This document shows positions 5,431 to 6,030 of a DNA stretch of 6,030 bases, in pieces. The stretch is from JACDET01 sp038253825 (GTDB lineage Bacteria > Patescibacteriota > Microgenomatia > Levybacterales > UBA12049), in contig JBBSGT010000067.1 in NCBI GenBank assembly GCA_038253825.1, positions 1-6,030 on the forward strand, given 5' to 3'. The position numbers and the translations under genes are program-made. The notes beneath the pieces were generated by a model. The model had not been told where the DNA came from. It did not search any database and worked only from the letters and a program-made list of their open reading frames with translations. Within the stretch, counting starts at the first letter, position 1; each line of letters begins with the position of its first letter.

Positions 5431-5799
5431 TTAACTATTTAGAATATCTTTGATTTGCGCTACAAGTTGTTCAGGGGTATACGCACTTTTCAGAAGAAAA
5501 CCATCAGTCATATCCATAACCTCACTCAAATCAGAACTAATATCGCTATTTGTCATAAAAATGATATGCTTGGCAAGTGTTTTTGGTGATTTGTCTCGTA
5601 ATTGTTTTAGCACATCGACACCATTCATCCTTGGCATAACCACATCAAGAAGTACCAAATCCCAACCACCCAAAAGGATAGCTTCATATGCCTCCTGCCC
5701 ATCACTTGCAGTAGTTACATCAAACCCTCCACTCTGCAGTGCTTCGAGGTAAATATCACGTAGAAATAAGTCATCTTCTGTTAAAAGTATTTTTGCCAT
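5431..5799 (-). CDS. Single-domain response regulator (CheY-like receiver)
   Basis: The 122-residue protein is one receiver domain with no output domain. MAKILLTEDD puts the acidic Mg2+ pocket at Glu8-Asp9-Asp10. LVLLDVVMPRMNG at 48-60 carries the phosphorylation site Asp52. Thr83 in FMTNSD is the switch Thr/Ser, Phe101 the aromatic switch position, and Lys104 in FLLKSAYTPEQL the conserved Lys. The usual Pro after that Lys is replaced by Ser, as in many stand-alone receivers. It is probably phosphorylated by a histidine kinase encoded elsewhere and acts by protein contact; the target cannot be told. It may relate to type IV pilus or motility control, but nothing here proves that. No Shine-Dalgarno site precedes ATG 5799. 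It is convergent with the isomerase gene. Confidence 0.92.
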   Translation of the reverse strand: MAKILLTEDDLFLRDIYLEALQSGGFDVTTASDGQEAYEAILLGGWDLVLLDVVMPRMNGVDVLKQLRDKSPKTLAKHIIFMTNSDISSDLSEVMDMTDGFLLKSAYTPEQLVAQIKDILNS

Positions 5800-5810
5800 T
5801 GTTATTCTTT

Positions 5811-5816
5811 ATTATA
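5811..5816 (-). promoter_or_regulatory. -10 element of the response-regulator gene
   Basis: On the - strand a perfect TATAAT ends 11 bases before the start codon, giving a predicted +1 near 5804-5805 and a leader of only about five bases. A -35 match at the right distance is weak (T-rich, near 5834-5840). The short leader without a Shine-Dalgarno site suggests near-leaderless translation. Confidence 0.5.
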
Positions 5817-5843
5817 TAGGATTTTGCTTAAAAATAAAAACAT

Positions 5844-5868
5844 AAAAAAAACTACCTTTCGGCAGTTT
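5844..5868 (-). terminator. Rho-independent terminator of the partial right-edge gene
   Basis: In - strand RNA, AAACUGCC and GGUAGUUU (5868-5861 and 5856-5849) pair over eight bases with one G-U wobble, closed by a GAAA tetraloop, then run into about eight U residues (5851-5844). The + strand version has an A-C mismatch in place of the wobble, so the - direction is favoured. It lies 21 bases after the stop at 5890 and insulates the response-regulator promoter from read-through. Confidence 0.8.
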
Positions 5869-5889
5869 AAAATAATTTTAAGCTTATTT

Positions 5890-6030
5890 TTATCGAGTCA
5901 CAGTAATTGTAGTACCGCCATACCCACTTGCAGTTACTGTTATTCTGTTATTTGCATCCTTTGAGATGGAATATCCTGTATCCCAACCCGCTGCTGAACA
6001 ATTAGATACTCCTGCTTGATTGCTTGGTAA
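5890..6030 (-). CDS. C-terminal end of an unidentified, probably exported protein (runs off the right edge)
   Basis: On the - strand an open frame enters from the right edge and ends at TAA (5892-5890), giving 46 residues that include GVSNCSAAGWDTGYSISKDA and end GYGGTTITVTR. The sequence is rich in Gly, Thr and Ser, with alternating polar and hydrophobic residues typical of beta-strands, one Cys, and no charged helix. The style resembles the C-terminal sheet of type IV pilins and pseudopilins or other surface proteins, but no diagnostic motif is present, so I do not name it. The terminator 21 bases beyond the stop strongly supports a real gene end. The N-terminus, which would show a prepilin or signal peptide, is outside the window. 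Confidence 0.6.
   Translation of the reverse strand, partial: LPSNQAGVSNCSAAGWDTGYSISKDANNRITVTASGYGGTTITVTR

Noticed and set aside
5417..5440. AT-rich imperfect inverted repeat between the convergent isomerase and response-regulator genes, possible shared terminator
   Set aside because: The arms AAATAATT and AACTATTT have a mismatch, hold almost no GC pairs and have no strong U run, so a stable terminator hairpin is unlikely.
5450..5752. 100-residue + strand open frame opposite the response-regulator gene
   Set aside because: It is antisense to a receiver domain with all key residues; Ser/Cys-rich composition indicates a shadow frame.

Overview
The window looks like a compact bacterial chromosome segment of fairly low GC. 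Six genes sit head to tail on the + strand, one response-regulator gene converges on them, and a partial gene lies at each edge. Small genes, gaps of 3-21 bases, a shortened DNA polymerase III delta-like subunit, an archaeal/bacterial-type bifunctional phosphoglucose/phosphomannose isomerase and a stand-alone receiver protein together suggest a Candidatus Patescibacteria (CPR) genome. That placement is inference from gene style, not from a marker gene. All genes read normally with TGA as a stop.

Left edge (1 to about 145): the first 25 codons of an IS30-family transposase on the - strand, followed by what is probably the terminal part of that insertion sequence. An inverted repeat in its leader could hide the transposase ribosome binding site. 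Next comes a strong sigma-70-like promoter (162-189), placed so that transcription should start on the G of the GTG start codon at 196. The first gene would then be translated from a leaderless mRNA.

Centre (196-5422): a probable operon with gaps of 5, 20, 3, 21 and 12 bases. In order it encodes a secreted clan GH-A-like glycoside hydrolase, a small HExxH metallopeptidase-like protein, a compact HolA-like clamp-loader subunit, a phosphomannomutase/phosphoglucomutase, a stand-alone mannose-6-phosphate isomerase/ManC-type cupin, and a bifunctional PGI/PMI. The last three fit one pathway, fructose-6-P to mannose-6-P to mannose-1-P, feeding nucleotide-sugar and surface-glycan synthesis. The guanylyltransferase that would finish GDP-mannose is not in the window. 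The holA-like gene carries an in-frame copy of the widespread palindromic repeat that encodes VIPAKAGIH.

Right edge (5431-6030, - strand): a CheY-like single-domain response regulator with a -10 element almost touching its start codon, a Rho-independent terminator (5844-5868), and the last 46 codons of an unidentified, Gly/Thr/Ser-rich, probably exported protein. There is no gene-free stretch longer than 300 bases. I see no CRISPR array, tRNA or rRNA. I did not find a clearly new multi-gene system. The most unusual points are the coding palindrome in holA, the leaderless GTG promoter beside the IS end, and the mixed operon content.
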